Shown: positions 36,201-46,902, numbered from the stretch's first letter. The stretch is 64,000 nucleotides of DNA from Eudorina sp. 2006-703-Eu-15 (GCA_003117195.1 BDSI01000043.1:903479-967478), one strand, 5' to 3'. The notes: generated by a model not told the origin, from the sequence alone. Numbers and translations: made by a program.

Positions 36201-37247
36201 CGAGTCCGAGTCCGAGTCCGAGTCCGAGTCCGAGTCCGAGTCCGAGTCCGAGTCCGAGTCCGAGTCGAGTCCGAGTCCGAGTCCGAGTCCGAGTCCGAGT
36301 CCGAGTCCGAGTCCGAGTCCGAGTCCGAGTCCGAGTCCGAGTCCGAGTCCGAGTCCGAGTCCGAGTCCGAGTCCGAGTCCGAGTCCGAGTCCGAGTCCGA
36401 GTCCGAGTCCGAGTCCGAGTCCGAGTCCGAGTCCGAGTCCGAGTCCGAGTCCGAGTCCGAGTCCGAGTCCGAGTCCGAGTCCGAGTCCGAGTCCGAGTCC
36501 GAGTCCGAGTCCGCGCCGGACACCATATCGGAATCCGTGAAGCTCGACCGAGACTTGGTGCTGGACGACTGGCTGCACGGCTTGCTCGATCGGGAGGGCC
36601 ACCACGACCTGCTCGCGGTTTTCGCCGCCTGGGCGGACGCGAACGGCCACGCCGGAAAGGGGGAGTGGTGCGGCGGCGCTTCGAGCGCGTCCGGACAGGC
36701 TGCTGCTGGTGCGCCGCCACCATTGCTGGTGCACGTCACGACGGAGCAGGAGACGCCCCAGCTGGCGGTGCTCCGGGCGGCGATAGCGGCCAAGCACGAC
36801 CTGGCTCACCTGCCTGAGCTGCCGTCGCCATTCACCGCGGCGCAATTAGTGGAGGCGGCGGGTCTCAGGCTGTGCCACAATCCGATGTGCCGCAATCTAG
36901 GCCGCAACAGCGAGGTGGAGCTGTCGGGGCTCAAGACGTGTGGGCTCTGCGGCGCGGCATTCTACTGCAGTGAGGAGTGTCAGGAGAAGCACTGGGACAG
37001 CCAGCACAGCGCCGAGTGCCTTAGCATGGCGCAACTTGGAGGCAGGGTCTGCGACAACCCGGCGTGCGACAACCCGGACGCCGCCAAGGTGGTGGCGATG
37101 TCACGCAGGAAGACCTGCAGGCGCTGCAAGTCGGCGTCGTACTGCAGCAGCAAGTGCCAGCTGGAGCACTGGAGGAGCCAGCACAGAGCGGAGTGCCCGT
37201 TGATGGCGCAGAGGAGGGAGGAGCAGGCGAGCGCGTTGACATCGTAG
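33287..37247 (+). CDS. Large helical protein with two C-terminal MYND zinc fingers
   Basis: Exon 1 is 33287-34168 (phase 0, CAG then GTGAGC) and exon 2 starts at 34315 after GTAG, giving [18 protein letters not shown]. The N-terminal part of some 800 residues is Leu/Ala-rich and helical, without a named domain. The frame meets a TGA at 35914, so an intron is likely there. It resumes through a GAGTCC repeat (Glu-Ser) into [19 protein letters not shown] and two MYND fingers: [10 protein letters not shown]...[15 protein letters not shown]...H...C (about 36874-37020) and [10 protein letters not shown]...[15 protein letters not shown]...H...C (about 37050-37194), stop 37245. MYND fingers bind short proline-rich peptides. 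A one-base loss at 36266 inside the repeat shifts the frame. Large MYND proteins with helical N-termini are common in volvocine genomes. Confidence 0.72.
36040..36512 (+). repeat. GAGTCC hexanucleotide tract, about 470 bp, inside or beside coding sequence
   Basis: Pure GAGTCC units apart from one unit short by a C at 36266. The tract reads Glu-Ser, Ser-Pro or Arg-Val in the three plus frames. Both flanking frames read Glu-Ser if the missing base is allowed for, which favours a Glu-Ser linker before the MYND domain. Confidence 0.95.
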
Positions 37248-38407
37248 GTAGTCATCACCACGGGTAGCAGACGAGGGGTGGAAAGGACACACGAGGATAT
37301 ATCTGCCGAGGCGGGCATCGTTGAGGTACTTGGCGCGATTATCACCAGGATACATACATATAGACTGTGCTCTGGCTTATCTCATGAACATTTGATTTTC
37401 TGGGACGAATGAAACACAACAGTTGTCAGGGGCGGAGCTCGTGCATGTATCTTGGCGCGGCCTGGCGCGGCCTGGCGCAGCCTGGCGCATCGACATTCCG
37501 GGTGCAGTCTGACAGCTCACGACTGATGTATTATTTTGCGGGTTTTCCGCACGATAATCCCCGTGCTCTTTTGTAAGCTTTCTAAAATGTTCGCACTCAG
37601 GGGTCTTTTGAATGTGTGCATCATGCATGGCTGATTTCTGCTGAAGGGGCATAACGTGGACCCGCTGCTTCCCACGCAACCCCGCTCCTCCTCTCTAGAT
37701 ACGTGTACCTTACGGCTTGAATACTTTCCAGAGAGCTGTTAGCAATGGTCCCGACTCCCGAGCGGGCATGACACGTACGGCTGCTCTACGGCTGGGACGT
37801 AATCCGTCCAGGACATATCCGTCATCGTTGTGCACATACTTGTTTCTGCTCATGCGCATGTAGGTATGCGTTCTGCCGCGGAGGCATCTCTCGGATAGAT
37901 TGGTGTGAATGGCTAGGTGGCAGATGCATCCTCACTTATGACATGCCCGCATCCAACGCGGTTGGGTTTGAAGGTTGGGTGTGAAGGCCGTAGTTGATCC
38001 TACATCTCAGTCAGGGTGGTCTGATGACAACGCTGTCAGTCCAAACCGCTCCATGTACGTCACCCCAAAGGCCCCTAACTAAGGCGGGATGGGTTGCACC
38101 ATCTGCCGCATCCTTGCCCTATCACAGATCACCTTGTCGCAACCACACCAATCCTCCTCCATCGAACAAGGATATGCCCCAGCCCCGAATGCAGTGACCC
38201 GGCAACGGCATGCCTTACGTGAGCATGACCTTTGAAGGTCTGTTGTTGGTGGAAAGTCAAACCTGTCAAAGTAAGGTAACCTGTCCCAATCCGTTCCCAC
38301 CCAGTCACTGAGTCCCTTGGCATCAAATACGCTACATGGCTGTCATTGAAGACAGAGAGAAGGCGGGCATGCATCCCCCCCACCCGCAACCAAGCGCCAT
38401 CCCCCAT
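37248..38407. other. Intergenic, no gene seen
   Basis: Holds the 3' flanks of the MYND gene (plus) and the HNH-like gene (minus), which converge here. It includes a short GCGCGGCCTG tandem at 37456-37493 and, at 37661-37813, a repeat shared with 44508-44690. Open frames are short and uncharacteristic. Confidence 0.6.
37661..37813 (+). repeat. Dispersed repeat, copy A
   Basis: Begins CTGCTTCCCACGCAACCCCG and runs through GTACCTTACGGC and CAGAGAGCTGTTAGCAATGG to CCGTCCAGGACAT. It matches 44508-44690 with a few substitutions and small insertions in the second copy. No coding capacity. Confidence 0.9.
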
Positions 38408-40213
38408 TTAGTGCTCCTCACTGCCCGTGGTGCCTGCCGTGTCTCCACCAAAGCTTCCACCGGAGACACCACCGGAGCCGCCGCTGGACGAGTCGTTCAG
38501 AAACCGCAGCAGGAGCTCGCTGTCTCCGCACTGGAGCTTAGGCAAGTCGCCCTTGCGGCACCAGCCCTTGCGCACCGCGTATTTAAACGCGGCCTTGGAG
38601 TGGATGGCGAGCGCAGTGTCAGACGGCTGGCTCCCGCAAGGCGGCAATGCCAGCGTTCTGCCGTCCAACTCCCGCCATGTGACCGCCCGCTTCACCGCCG
38701 CACTCCCACTCTCGTGTCCGCTGCTGCCATTGCTGCCAGTGGTGTCAGGCGTGTCCGCGTCAATGTACTCAAAGGCGGTGTTGTCCTGACCGGACTTGTT
38801 CAGTAGGACAATCTGGCAGGCGCGTGGATCACGGCACATCGTTCATGATCAATAGTCCGTGATGATTCCCTACATACCCGCGCCAACACGAATTACTCGC
38901 CCATGGGTCCCTCAGGTTTTATGGACACTACTCCCGCATGCACATGCGGAACTTGTAACTTGGGTTTTCTTCTGGCTGGTCAGACATCGCTGCATTATCA
39001 CTACCTACCACCCATGCTCAGGTCCTGACCCGGCCTCTCACCTTGTGGAGCACTGGCAGAACCTGCACCCAACGGATAGAGGCAGTTAGCAAACAGCTGT
39101 GGCGTGGCAGGCTGAGGCATCCGAAGGATATTCGCCTAGGCAGCAACGGGGGCCATGCCCGCTCAATCAATGCGCAGCCTTATAATGCCCGTTCTGAGAA
39201 GAACCCTAAGAACGACTCACCGTGATTTCGAAGTTGTTGAACTTCTTTTCAATCTTCTTCTGCATCAGCAGGATGTTCGCTGGGTCGTCGATATTGCAGT
39301 CCAGGAGGTCCTTCAAAAACAAAATAAGAGTGGCGGGGCGGGGGGGCAGGGGGCGGGGTGGCAGGGGGCGCGGTGGCCAGGGGCGGGATAGGCAGGGCGG
39401 TATTCGATACCCCTCCCCCACAACACCAAATTAATTGCGAAAAGAAAATTTCACGGGTTCTGCCAGCATCAATCATGTGCTCGTCACCCTCGTTTGCACA
39501 ATCGATGCGCATACGGATAACATGCTACCTCCTGCCCAAAAATGACGGTGGCCTTACCTCATGCGGCCAGCGCCGCTGAAATATGTGACCGGCCGTCACC
39601 TCATCAGCGGGCAGGAGTCGTCCTGACACCGCGCATGTGATTTTGGATGGGTTTTGCGAGCCGCAGTAGTACTCCACGGCACGTGGCCGGTAAGCGGAGG
39701 CACACGACGAGTGTGACTTAGGCGAAAAAGCCATCTCCAGGACCAGCTTGATGACAGGCTTGAGCTCCTTGCGCAGCAGCTTGCGCATGTTCGCATTCAC
39801 CATAGTCTCCACCGTAGCCGCAACGGCATCTGCAATGCCTGCTGGAGATAGATGTCGACGCAGGTTACGCAGCGCATGGAGATGCGCTCACGGTATGATT
39901 GTTGACAGATGATTGGAGAACGTGTACAATAACACAGGTGCGGTGTAGGCGCGCAGCGAGGCTTGGACAAGGTCACACGGTCCCCTTCAGCACTTTGCGA
40001 TTGTGTTTTTTGATAGGCGAGATTTCTCGCGGTTTGCCAGTAACCCATTTCCATAGCAAGCTGGTCCCCTAGCCAGTTACACCGGTCCTTGTAGCTCCAG
40101 CGCCGGTCTGCCGGTCTTGCTTAAGCAAGTGAAGCCCCTCCCCTCTACTTCAAGCCTGGCACTGAGGTCACCGCACTCACCCGCTGCAGCCACCTTGCCT
40201 CCCGGACCGGGAC
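38408..40213 (-). CDS. HNH-endonuclease-like protein, 5' end uncertain
   Basis: Three minus-strand exons join in phase: 39838-39558 (NMRKLLRKELKPVIKLVLEM, then CAVSGRLLPADEVTAGHIFQ, RRWPHE), 39310-39221 (DLLDCNIDDPANILLMQKKI, EKKFNNFEIT) and 38812-38408 (IVLLNKSGQ, VTWRELDGRTLALP, LAIHSKAAFKYAVRKGW, stop 38408). CxVSG...AGHIFxR...NILLMxxxIEKxFDxF-like spacing matches the HNH_2 class of DNA nucleases, with AGHI supplying the key His; the last expected Asp/His is Asn here. Similar single-domain genes are widespread in fungi and algae. A 33-nt exon at 40213-40181 (TTGTTGCAG acceptor, GTGAGT donor) and a frame with KDRCNWLGDQLAMEMGYW near 40090-40030 probably belong upstream. Substrate unknown. 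Confidence 0.6.
39336..39392 (+). repeat. GGGGCGGG-rich tract in HNH-like gene intron
   Basis: Imperfect GGGGGCGGGGTGGCAG units in the intron between the exons at 39558 and 39310. No coding role on the minus strand. Confidence 0.7.
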
Positions 40214-40615
40214 CTGCAACAAAATACAAAGTAACTTAGCCCTTGAGCCTGTTAGAAGTAGTGTATTTAAAATAGCTAGGTTACCTGTATGTAATGAGGA
40301 TGAGATTGCGGTTCGCTTGAAGCTGCTTTGTGCAGAAGAAGTATTATTCAGAAGCGTGTATGGCTTATTACGAGCAGTCGTAGATATATTGGGACCGCTT
40401 GTATCGTGTTTTGCCGGCACTGTTACATACCAACGCGTTAAGCAACACGAGGCTGAGATCGAGTGTACAGCTTATGTCTTTGAGCCAAGCGTGGTCGGGG
40501 GCTAGTGGCAGACCGGGTCTCTGAAAGTGCACTTTAGCAGCTACTCATGAGGACAATGGCAAAGGGGGGTGGGGGACGTGGGTAACATTAGGGTACTGCG
40601 GGGGGGGGGGCATTC

Positions 40616-40925
40616 ACTGAGTCAAAAACAATGCACAAGTGCATTGCTACACGTGTGCGACATTCCATAGCACAAAGCTGATGCACTTTCACACAGGTCC
40701 AAGGTCGTCCGACATCACCTTTCCAAAGGCAAACGGGTGGGGGGGCGGGTAGCGGGGTGACATTCGGGTACGGCTGGGGTGGCGTGGGGCAACAATTCAC
40801 CGTGTGGACAACACCACACAAGATCGCTACACGTGTGCGCCATTCCATAGCACAAAGCTGATGCACTCGTCCGACACCACCCTTCCAAAGGCAAAGGGGA
40901 GGGGGGCCGGGGTGACATTCGGGTA
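40616..40925 (+). repeat. Two imperfect 155-bp tandem units
   Basis: Both contain CTACACGTGTGCG, CATTCCATAGCACAAAGCTG, CGTCCGACA and CCTTTCCAAAGGCAAA or close variants, and end in GGGGTGACATTCGGGTAC. A decayed third unit continues to 41041. Confidence 0.85.
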
Positions 40926-41964
40926 CATCACACATACAAAGCGGATGTCAAGAATTCCCATAACGCAGATCGCCTTTGCACATTCACGCACTCCACCGAT
41001 ACCACCTTGACAAAACCTGCGGGGTGGGTGGGCGGGGTGATCTGTACAAGAAACCCAGCAGCACAACTGACAGACAGTAAGTGCGCGACAGAGAGCATTA
41101 CAGGCCGGCATCCACGAACGGGCCGTGACAAGTTCTATGCAAATAGCGAGGTGAACGTATGAAATGAGGATGAGAAAGCGATGCGCTTTAAAAGCAGGTG
41201 CATAACATCACAACCGGAACCGTCAACATGCTGCTTTTCCAATGCTGGGATTCCACGCTGTACAATACATGAAGAAGAACAAGAAGGGACCTATACATCT
41301 AGGTACGCAGTTGGAAAGGGCGGGAGGGCGGGGTGGCATTCTGTTGCCGTCAACAGCCGTTTGGTACGTGGCGACCGTTGCAAGCTGAGGAAAGCGGGAT
41401 TTCTTTCGGCACATCATTGCAAAGGAAGCTCTTCCCTGTATTAAAGGATCTCAGCAGCACCGGCAAAGTCAATCTCCATAAGTGAAATGTCTATGCTGCG
41501 TGTATGGTACAAATTCTTAGCACATTAGATATGTATATTTAAGATTGTTTCAAATGCAGGCACGTCGTACCACAGATGCAAAGGACTTCAAGGACTGAAC
41601 GGAGGTTGGGGACCGTTTCAAGTGGCGGACAGCCACAAAAAACGTGAATGACCGTTGGAAGATCAATCAAAAGAAAATCACTCCCTCTATTCAACGATGC
41701 AATCAGCAGCGGTGAAGTCATTGTGGCGATGTCAAATGTCTATGCGTCGTGCCGTACAGGTCGGTCATTGTATCTAACGGGCTGTGTGATACGTCCTACA
41801 CCCCGCCTGCTCGGCCGGGTCCGCTTCCGCGCGCGGTGTCCGTGCTGGACTTACTGAACTACGAGGGTTGTAGGGGTCCTCTGGTCCCACCACCCTTGCG
41901 TTGGCGCTCGTGGTCTCGTAATCTTCTTTTTGTTGGCTTGGTGCTGGTGGTCCCTGGATGAGTA

Positions 41965-42608
41965 ATTGATTTATCCCGTACTCTGGTGCGGGATTGGCTG
42001 CATCGGTGCGTTGTGTCTTCCAGGCCGGGAGGTTGGCCCTGGTTCTGGGTGCTAAGTTGGCAGCCCTATGTGTCTTAAGGCTGGTTGTTGGCCGCAGTTT
42101 GCTCTTGCCCTTAGGCAGCTCATACTTTTGACGGCTTGGGTCCGGTGGTTCCTTGGCTTCTTTTCTTTGGCATGGCTCCTTGCTTCGTGCAGGGCATGCC
42201 CCTGGGGTAGGATGAACAGTCCGTCTACGCCTGTACGGCGAGCGATCAACTTGGTTGTTGGTCCCCCTTGTCACCGTGAATCCTAGAGATTGATTTATCC
42301 CGTACTCTGGTGCGGGATTGGCTGCATCGGTGCGTTGTGTCATCCGGGCCGGGAGGTTGGCCCTGGTTCTGGGTGCTAAGTTGGCAGCCCTATGTGTCTT
42401 TAGGCTGGTTGTTGGCCGCAGTTTGCTCCTGCCCTTAGGCAGCTCATACTTTTGAAGGCTTGGGTCCGGTGGTTCCTTGGCTTCTTTTCTTTGGCATGGC
42501 TCCTTGCTTCGTGCAGGGCATGCCCCTGGGGTAGGATGAACAGTCCGTCTACGCCTGTACGGCGAGCGATCAACTTGGTTGTTGGTCCCCCTTGTAACCG
42601 TGAATCCT
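41965..42608 (+). repeat. 324-bp direct tandem duplication
   Basis: ATTGATTTATCCCGTACTCT starts at 41965 and again at 42289. The two units agree almost base for base through GTGAATCCTA. A minus-strand frame of 189 codons crosses the unit but repeats with it and shows no known domain. It may be a non-autonomous element or a local slippage duplication. Confidence 0.93.
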
Positions 42609-42809
42609 AATCAACTCGGATCCCGCGGCATACTGCATGCCAGAGGGTTGAGCCGACGTGCGTGGACCAAAAACTGCTGTCGCCGTGGAGCAGTGCAGTC
42701 TTGCAGCAAATTGTGAACCTCAGTCCCAGCTTCGCCTGGATCTAAGGGTCCTTGTGGATAGAAGATAGGGTAGCCATTTCAGCCAAACGCGCAGGAAGAC
42801 CTCGCGCCC

Positions 42810-43010
42810 CAGCGACTCACTTATTAGCCGGAGAACAGCTGCTTGGGCAATCACCGGGTTGTCGTGAACAAGCTTCTCAGCCTTCGCGTCGCCGAGGAGT
42901 AGGAGATCTGCCAGAGCCCGGCCTTTATCCTCATCGCTGAGGTTGAGGCGAAGCAGCCTTTCTTCCCAACTCGTCTTCGTAACTTGTCCGTCTACAAATT
43001 GGCTACTCAT
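42810..43010 (-). CDS. Possible first exon of an unrecognised gene
   Basis: Starts MSSQFVDGQVTKTSWEERLL, then RLNLSDEDKGRALADLLLLG and DAKAEKLVHDNPVIAQAAVL; GTGAGT follows directly, which would be a donor near 42815. Composition is protein-like, with Leu-rich helices and charged residues. Downstream exons were not found before the 324-bp repeats. Function unknown. Confidence 0.3.
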
Positions 43011-44060
43011 TGCTGTCTTTCTGCGGGTGACTATTCACATACGACGCAAAGAAGGTCGAAAGAAGATGAGAAAGAATCACTTCAGAAATAATGGCCCAGA
43101 AATGCACTATGTTTGACCGAGCTCCACAGGGCGTATTTTAAGATAAGTATATTGCTGTGTGGCAGAATGGGGTGACGCGGAACAATGGCCTGCAAAGGCC
43201 GAGTTACCAACGCTATAATGCCTAATTTCGCTTTGCAGGTTGAGTGTGAGCTACAATATGATAGTTATCGGACTGTGGCAAGTTGCGCTCGCAATCTGGG
43301 GTATTTCCGTACTGTTTTGCACTCACGTGCATGATAGGGACGACTGCCCAGGATGGGGAAAAACGTACCCCACTCCGTGTTTCCTACGTCATCGAGTGAT
43401 GTATTGAATTTTCGGAGCTGAACATTTTGGGAGGTGCATAGGACATATGTAAGAGCCTTCCAAAAATTTCCGGGCAACAATTGGATACGCCTACCATTTA
43501 TAAGGACGGTCCAAACGCTCGCATGTTGCATAATTGGGCAACCTACCAGTGCAGACATCTCAACAATGAAAAGCGCGCCGCATTTCATGGCACGTGAACA
43601 AGCAAAGGCGGATTCGCAAAACAATTCCTATGGCAGTAGTACCCAAATCTATGGAAGTTCCACCGAGCAGCTGAAGGGCTTGCACTCCACTTCTGTGAGC
43701 TGTCTGCACCGGGTGCAAGTTTACCGGTACCAAGCCGTCACCAAGTATGCGCCATTGCGCTAGCAAGCAAGTCATACAGAACACGCGTACCTATCTTCAC
43801 TCAAGATCTCACTTTGCGCTTAGCATCTTTGCGTATGCGCGTGAGACTGTCACAGTTAAGGCCGACATGTCGGCTTTTGGGCCGGGTTCCTGGGCGTGCG
43901 TGCCGCTGGCCCTTTGACAGGGGAAGGAGTCGGAGGGATCACAGGAAAGGCTGCAACAGTCGTGCGTGCGAGGGCTGTTGTGTGATTTTTTTACGACAGC
44001 TGGACAGTGATCACGGCACTGGGCCAGACTTAGCTGCACGCAGCAAGTTCCTAGGCACAC
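43011..44060. other. Spacer with short uncharacterised frames
   Basis: Even base composition. A minus-strand frame at 43265-43624 (MSALVGCPIMQHASVWTVLI, LPGNFWKALTYVLCTSQNVQ) and a plus frame at 43434-43763 overlap; neither shows a known family, and the sequence does not decide between them. Confidence 0.4.
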
Positions 44061-44505
44061 CCAGAGTGGGGAGTGAGGTGCGGGGCAAGGTAAGTAAGGC
44101 GCGGAACGCAGGGAATGGGGGGCGGGGTGCGGGGAGTGGGGAGTGGGGAACGGGGCGCGAGGTGCGAGGAGTGGGGCGTGCGGCGCGGGGAGTGGGAAGC
44201 GGGGATGGGAAGTGGGAAGTGGAAAGCGGGGCGCGGGGCGTGGGGAACGGGGTGCGGGGCGCGGGAAGTGGGAAACAGAGCGCCGGGAGTGGGGCCTGGG
44301 TGCGGGGCGTGGGGAGCAGAGCGCGGGAAGTGGGGAACGGGGCGCGGGCAGCGGGGAGTGGGGAGTGGGGAGCAGGGCGTGGAGAGCAGGGAGTGGGGAG
44401 TGGGGCGCCAGGAAAAGGACGCGGGGCATGGGGAGTAAGGCGCGGGCAGTGGGGTGTGAGAAGCGGGGCGCGGGGCGTGGGGAATTGGGAGCGGGGTGCG
44501 GCTGC
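44060..44505 (+). repeat. GGGGAGTGGGG-type G-rich minisatellite
   Basis: Irregular units such as GTGGGGAGTGGGGAACGGGGCGCG. Frames on both strands are open only through the repeat. G-run spacing would permit G-quadruplexes on the plus strand. Confidence 0.85.
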
Positions 44506-44507
44506 TT

Positions 44508-44690
44508 CCCACGCAACCCCGCTCCTCCTCTGTAGATACGTGTACCTTACGGCATGAATACTTTCCAGAGAGCTGTTAGCAATGGTCCCGACTCCCGAGC
44601 GGGCTATCCTCGGCATGACACGTACGGCTGCTCTACGGCTGCTATAGGTGGGTGCGTGGGACGCAATCCGTCCAGGACATGACGTTATTC
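44508..44690 (+). repeat. Dispersed repeat, copy B
   Basis: Matches 37661-37813, with insertions such as CTATCCTCGG and GCTATAGGTGGGTGC. It lies directly after the G-rich minisatellite. Confidence 0.9.
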
Positions 44691-44805
44691 GCTCGTTGAG
44701 TTACCTTTCGGCCCAGGCCCTTGAAACGGATGAAGTGGAACAGGGCAGCATGCGTGTATGTGTGTGTGTGTATGTTACAAGGGGAGTTGGAGGCAGGGGT
44801 GGCTT

Positions 44806-44881
44806 ATCTTACGGCGAATCCCTTAAGCCTGATAGATAAGAGCACTCACTTCTATCAGGCTTAAGGGATTCGCCGTAAGAT
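44806..44881. repeat. 31-bp perfect inverted repeat with 14-base loop
   Basis: The arm at 44806-44836 (ATCTTACGGCGAATCCCTTA onward) is fully complementary to 44851-44881. Pairing extends outward if one unpaired T is allowed. It lies at the 3' end of the minus-strand frame 44809-45105, so it could act as an RNA hairpin there or be the relic of a small inverted-repeat element. Confidence 0.95.
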
Positions 44882-45105
44882 AGCCACCCTGGTTGGAAGT
44901 GCGTAACCCCATACCCGAACAACTGCCCATACGAGCCAGGGGCCCAAGGGAAAACAAAAACGCCTAAAAGCTCCTCGTAAAAATCCGCACCACTACACAA
45001 GAGCTCAGGGAGATTAGCGTCCAAAACGCACAATAGAGTTGCGATGGGCCCATATGCGCCCCAACAACTTTGTCTTTGCCAGCCGAACAGGCTCTCCCAT
45101 GTCAT
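44882..45105 (-). CDS. Unrecognised ORF overlapping the next upstream ORF by four bases
   Basis: Starts MTWESLFGWQRQSCWGAYGP, continues TLLCVLDANLPELLCSGADF and YEELLGVFVFPWAPGSYGQL, and runs into the hairpin at 44881-44806. Its ATG overlaps the stop of the upstream 54-codon frame as ATGA. Composition is protein-like with many aromatics. The two could also be exons of one gene. No family recognised. Confidence 0.3.
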
Positions 45106-45266
45106 AGCCCTTCAACATGCTCTGCCACTACAAAGAAAACCCTCATCGTTGTGATCTCCCGTTGAAGACGGACCGCTTCGTCAGCACGGCGGACGAGCTC
45201 CTGAATGGCATCAGCCGACCTGCGTAAAGCTGCCTCTCCAAGCTGCGTATTTGTCAAGTTCTCCAT
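45102..45266 (-). CDS. Unrecognised 54-residue helical ORF
   Basis: Reads MENLTNTQLGEAALRRSADA, IQELVRRADEAVRLQREITT, MRVFFVVAEHVEGL. It is strongly helical with heptad-like spacing of Leu, Val and Ala, as in a short coiled coil. The stop overlaps the ATG of the frame at 45105. It is below the length where chance can be excluded. Confidence 0.25.
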   Translation of the reverse strand: MENLTNTQLGEAALRRSADAIQELVRRADEAVRLQREITTMRVFFVVAEHVEGL

Positions 45267-45523
45267 TGCGTCTCAACGTATCACCTCGCCTGTATTTATT
45301 TTATGAGAGAGTGACGCGGTTAGTATAACCTACGGCCCGTATCCCAGGTGGATGTACTGTACTCTTTTTCAGCAACCAGTTATCGTCACCGAACGATGTC
45401 CTTTTGAATCCATACAATTCAGTTCTAAATACTTATTCCATTGCATAGTTAAGCAGATATAAAACACGGTTCTAGAAAAGAGTATGCGTTGTTTGTCTAC
45501 GGCCCGTATCGCGGGTGTGTACC

Positions 45524-45905
45524 CCGCCCCGCCCCGCCCTGCCCCCCCGCCCTGCCCGCCCTGCCCTGCCCCGCCCCGCCCCCGCCCCGCCCCGCCCCGC
45601 CCCGCCCCGCCCTGCCCCGCCCTGCCCCGCCCCGCCCCGCCCCGCCCTGCCCGCCCCGCCCCGCCCTGCCCGCCCTGCCCCGCCCTGCCCGCCCTGCCCC
45701 GCCCTGCCCCGCCCGCCCCGCCCTGCCCCGCCCTGCCCGCCCCGCCCCGCCCGCGCCCCGCCCTGCCCCGCCCGCCCCGCCCGCCCGCCCCGCCCTGCCC
45801 CGCCCTGCCCCGCCCTGCCCCGCCCGCCCCGCCCCGCCCGCCCCGCCCCCCCGCCCCGCCCCGCCCTTCCCCGCCCCGCCCGCCCCGCCCCGCCCGCCCG
45901 CCCCG
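45524..45905 (+). repeat. CCCGCC/CCTGCC low-complexity tract at the duplication junction
   Basis: Nearly pure C/G with regular CCGCC spacing. It ends where similarity to 4460 begins, so it marks or hides the junction of the duplicated block. Both-strand open frames here (Pro/Ala, Gly/Arg) are artefacts. Confidence 0.9.
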
Positions 45906-46644
45906 CCCTGCCGCGACACGCCGCACCGCGCCACGCCACACCCGCGCTGTCTCCGCCTGTCTCCGCCCCAGGTGCGGCCCGCCTCTTCGTCACCGCGTGC
46001 CTCGCGACCGCGCAGCTGCCGCCCGTGCCGCGCCCGGAGTTCCACTCGACGATGCAGCTGCCGGCGGAGAGTGGGGAGCTGGTGGAGAAGCGGCTGCGGC
46101 GGTACCTGTGGTGAGATCAACTCTGTGGGGAGAGGGTGGGAGGGCGAGGGCAGGGGGGGCAGGGAGTCAAGCAGTGGTGGTCTGCCGGAGCTAGCGGGAG
46201 CAGGAAGGGGGCCCCTCCGGGTGGGGGTCGGGGTCCTGACCCCGCACCACCTGCTCTGATAGACTGATACCTTGCGCGCTAGGTAGGTATCGGGTGCGGC
46301 AGGACGGCACACTTGGCGCATGCGGACATGACCGGCAGTCCCTCTGGCCCTGTGACCCAGGGGCAGGAGGTTGCGCCAAAGGCGGGTAGGGGTCGTAAGG
46401 GCAGATGGTCGGCCGATCTCATCCCGGGCCGCGGGCGGATATCTCCCTGGGGGGGGTTGTTTGATGGAGCTGCAGAAAAGCCAAGGGATTCTGGGGGTTT
46501 GGTGGTGTTGTTGACGAGTGGGACGGCCGCTGCCGCGGTGGCTTCTCTGCTGGCTGCACTCAGGGCTCTGCGACGGTGCTACCCGACGGCGGGGGAGGGC
46601 GCGCAGCTGTACCCGAGCCAGGTGCGCCGGGAGCTTCCTCCTGC

Positions 46645-46902
46645 ATGGATGAGTGGATGGAGGGATGGAGGGATGGAGGGATGGAGGGATGGAGGGATGG
46701 AGGGATGGAGGGATGGAGGGATGGAGGGATGGAGGGATGGAGGGATGGAGGGATGGAGGGATGGAGGGATGGAGGGATGGAGGGATGGAGGGATGGAGGG
46801 ATGGAGGGATGGAGGGATGGAGGGATGGAGGGATGGAGGGATGGAGGGATGGAGGGATGGAGGGATGGAGGGATGGAGGGATGGAGGGATGGAGGGATGG
46901 AG
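46645..46902 (+). repeat. 8-bp GGATGGAG tandem repeat, copy 2 only
   Basis: About thirty pure GATGGAGG units in the intron after the exon ending at 46110. The same place in copy 1 (near 5140) has only GGATGGATGG, so the array expanded, or was lost, after the duplication. Confidence 0.95.

Larger units (their letters stand above)
40214..42719. other. Repeat-rich intergenic region, no convincing gene
   Basis: Contains two 155-bp imperfect tandem units at about 40616-40925, with a decayed third to 41041, a shared motif AAATGAGGATGAGA at 40293 and 41161, and a 324-bp direct duplication at 41965-42608. A 62-codon plus frame at 40317-40505 (KLLCAEEVLFRSVYGLLRAV) is the only mixed-composition frame and has no recognisable family. 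Confidence 0.5.

Noticed and set aside
41774..42343. Minus-strand 189-codon frame
   Set aside because: It is largely generated by the 324-bp tandem duplication and repeats with it; no domain.
45369..46259. Pro/Ala- and Gly/Arg-rich open frames on both strands
   Set aside because: They come from the CCCGCC low-complexity tract at the duplication junction.
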